DNA from: JAKEGK01 sp036507695
Lineage (GTDB): Bacteria; Pseudomonadota; Gammaproteobacteria; SZUA-152
DNA length: 6,281 bases
Assembly (NCBI GenBank): GCA_036507695.1
Contig: DATCIR010000265.1
Coordinates: 1 to 6,281 of the forward strand
Reading direction: 5' to 3'
Position numbers and translations under genes: made by a program. Shown here in pieces: positions 5,985 to 6,281 of the stretch (within the stretch, counting starts at the first letter, position 1; the number at the start of each line of letters is the position of its first letter). The notes below the pieces were generated by a model. It did not search any database and was not told the DNA's origin. It saw nothing but the letters and a program-made list of their open reading frames with translations.

Positions 5985-6043
5985 GGGATTTTAAATCGTT
6001 TTGATGCGGTTCGTCTCGCTACACGCGCTGCGTCACTCCTTCA

Positions 6044-6077
6044 CCCTCACCCTAACCCTCTCCCTAAAGGGAGAGGG
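6044..6077. repeat. CCCTAA-type hexamer array with a perfect palindrome and G-quadruplex motif
   Basis: Four contiguous hexamers, CCCTCA, CCCTAA, CCCTCT and CCCTAA, fill 6044-6067. Their minus strand has four GGG tracts separated by three-base loops (AGA, TTA, TGA), a canonical G-quadruplex pattern. Overlapping this, CCCTCTCCCT (6056-6065) and AGGGAGAGGG (6068-6077) form a perfect 10-bp inverted repeat with an AA centre. ATTTTT (6078-6083) follows on the plus strand, but no plus-strand gene precedes it. I have seen this repeat type often between gammaproteobacterial genes. It lies 69 bases past the wbpD-like stop. Confidence 0.7.
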
Positions 6078-6145
6078 ATTTTTCATGTCTGGTGGCGTCT
6101 GGACCGCATGCTCTGCGTACCAAGCGGAAATCCTATTTACAATTG

Positions 6146-6281
6146 TCAGCGTTCAACGCGGCGCACTTGCAGGCCTTCCAGTATATATTGGTCGCCGGTG
6201 TGGGGACAGCTTGTTTGTGCTTGTCCTGACAACGGCAAGTCCAACTGCTCGCCGAACGCGCTCATCCAGCCAATGTGTTTG
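6146..6281 (-). CDS. wbpD: C-terminus of a WbpD-like UDP-sugar N-acetyltransferase (partial)
   Basis: Only the last 44 codons are in the window; the gene continues past the right edge. The sequence includes KHIGWMSAFGEQLDLPL, CPHTGDQYILEG and LQVRRVER before the stop. This agrees with my memory of the C-terminal tail after the left-handed beta-helix in WbpD/WlbB acetyltransferases, where an IGWxxxxGE(K/Q)L stretch precedes a CPxTG motif. Those enzymes use acetyl-CoA to acetylate the 3-amino group made by WbpE, giving UDP-2,3-diacetamido-glucuronate. The hexapeptide repeats and active-site histidine are not visible here. A WlbB-then-WlbC gene order is known in such clusters, which supports the assignment. 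Another acyltransferase with the same tail is the main alternative. Confidence 0.65.
   Translation of the reverse strand, partial: KHIGWMSAFGEQLDLPLSGQAQTSCPHTGDQYILEGLQVRRVER

Larger units (their letters stand above)
5798..6145. other. Repeat-rich spacer between wbpD-like and wbpE genes
   Basis: No gene is seen in these 348 bases. They hold the wbpE ribosome site, an AT-rich stretch (about 5817-5830) that could serve as a minus-strand -10 region, and at least three separate palindromic elements. Such a long insert is unusual between genes that are normally closely spaced in sugar operons. It suggests that extragenic repeats accumulated or were inserted here, and that wbpE may need its own promoter. 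Confidence 0.6.

Noticed and set aside
6056..6083. Palindrome with ATTTTT read as an intrinsic terminator
   Set aside because: The T-tract is on the plus strand while the flanking genes are transcribed on the minus strand. The sequence fits a dispersed repeat better.

Overview
The window looks like chromosomal DNA of a mid-GC gammaproteobacterium. The evidence is the DUF1820 protein at the left, a GNAT protein of a type I associate with Gammaproteobacteria, a WbpE-like sugar aminotransferase, and dispersed extragenic palindromes of a style common in that class. Genus or species cannot be read from the sequence. Six complete genes and one gene cut by the right edge are supported; all but one lie on the minus strand.

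Layout, left to right. Positions 1-178 hold no convincing gene but contain overlapping inverted repeats. A DUF1820 gene (179-523), a GNAT acetyltransferase (633-1091) and a YfcE-like metallophosphoesterase (1245-1751) follow in a minus-strand row. A four-copy 13-bp tandem repeat (1161-1212) separates the last two. The phosphoesterase is divergent from the only plus-strand gene (1890-3008), a membrane protein whose four histidines are placed like the ligands of a two-heme transmembrane electron carrier. That gene ends in a clear intrinsic terminator (3037-3063). The next 465 bases have no conventional gene, yet they contain a promoter-like pair, a short degenerate-looking reading frame and a second very strong plus-strand terminator (3400-3432), which suggests a small transcript. 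On the minus strand come a CHAD-domain protein (3529-4386), a palindrome-rich gap, a WbpE-like aminotransferase (4706-5797), a 348-base repeat-rich gap, and the last 44 codons of what appears to be a WbpD-like acetyltransferase (6146-6281).

How the parts work together. The right end reads as the end of a surface-polysaccharide cluster. WbpD and WbpE homologues act in succession, with WbpE before WbpD, on the way to UDP-2,3-diacetamido sugars for O-antigen or LPS. The CHAD gene, the GNAT, the phosphoesterase and DUF1820 look like unrelated housekeeping or accessory genes. The membrane heme protein stands alone between divergent and terminated neighbours, so its redox partner is not in this window.

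No complete new system is evident. The items most worth following up are the domain-less two-heme protein, the orphan plus-strand transcript after it, and a hairpin that competes with a G-quadruplex motif between the two sugar genes.
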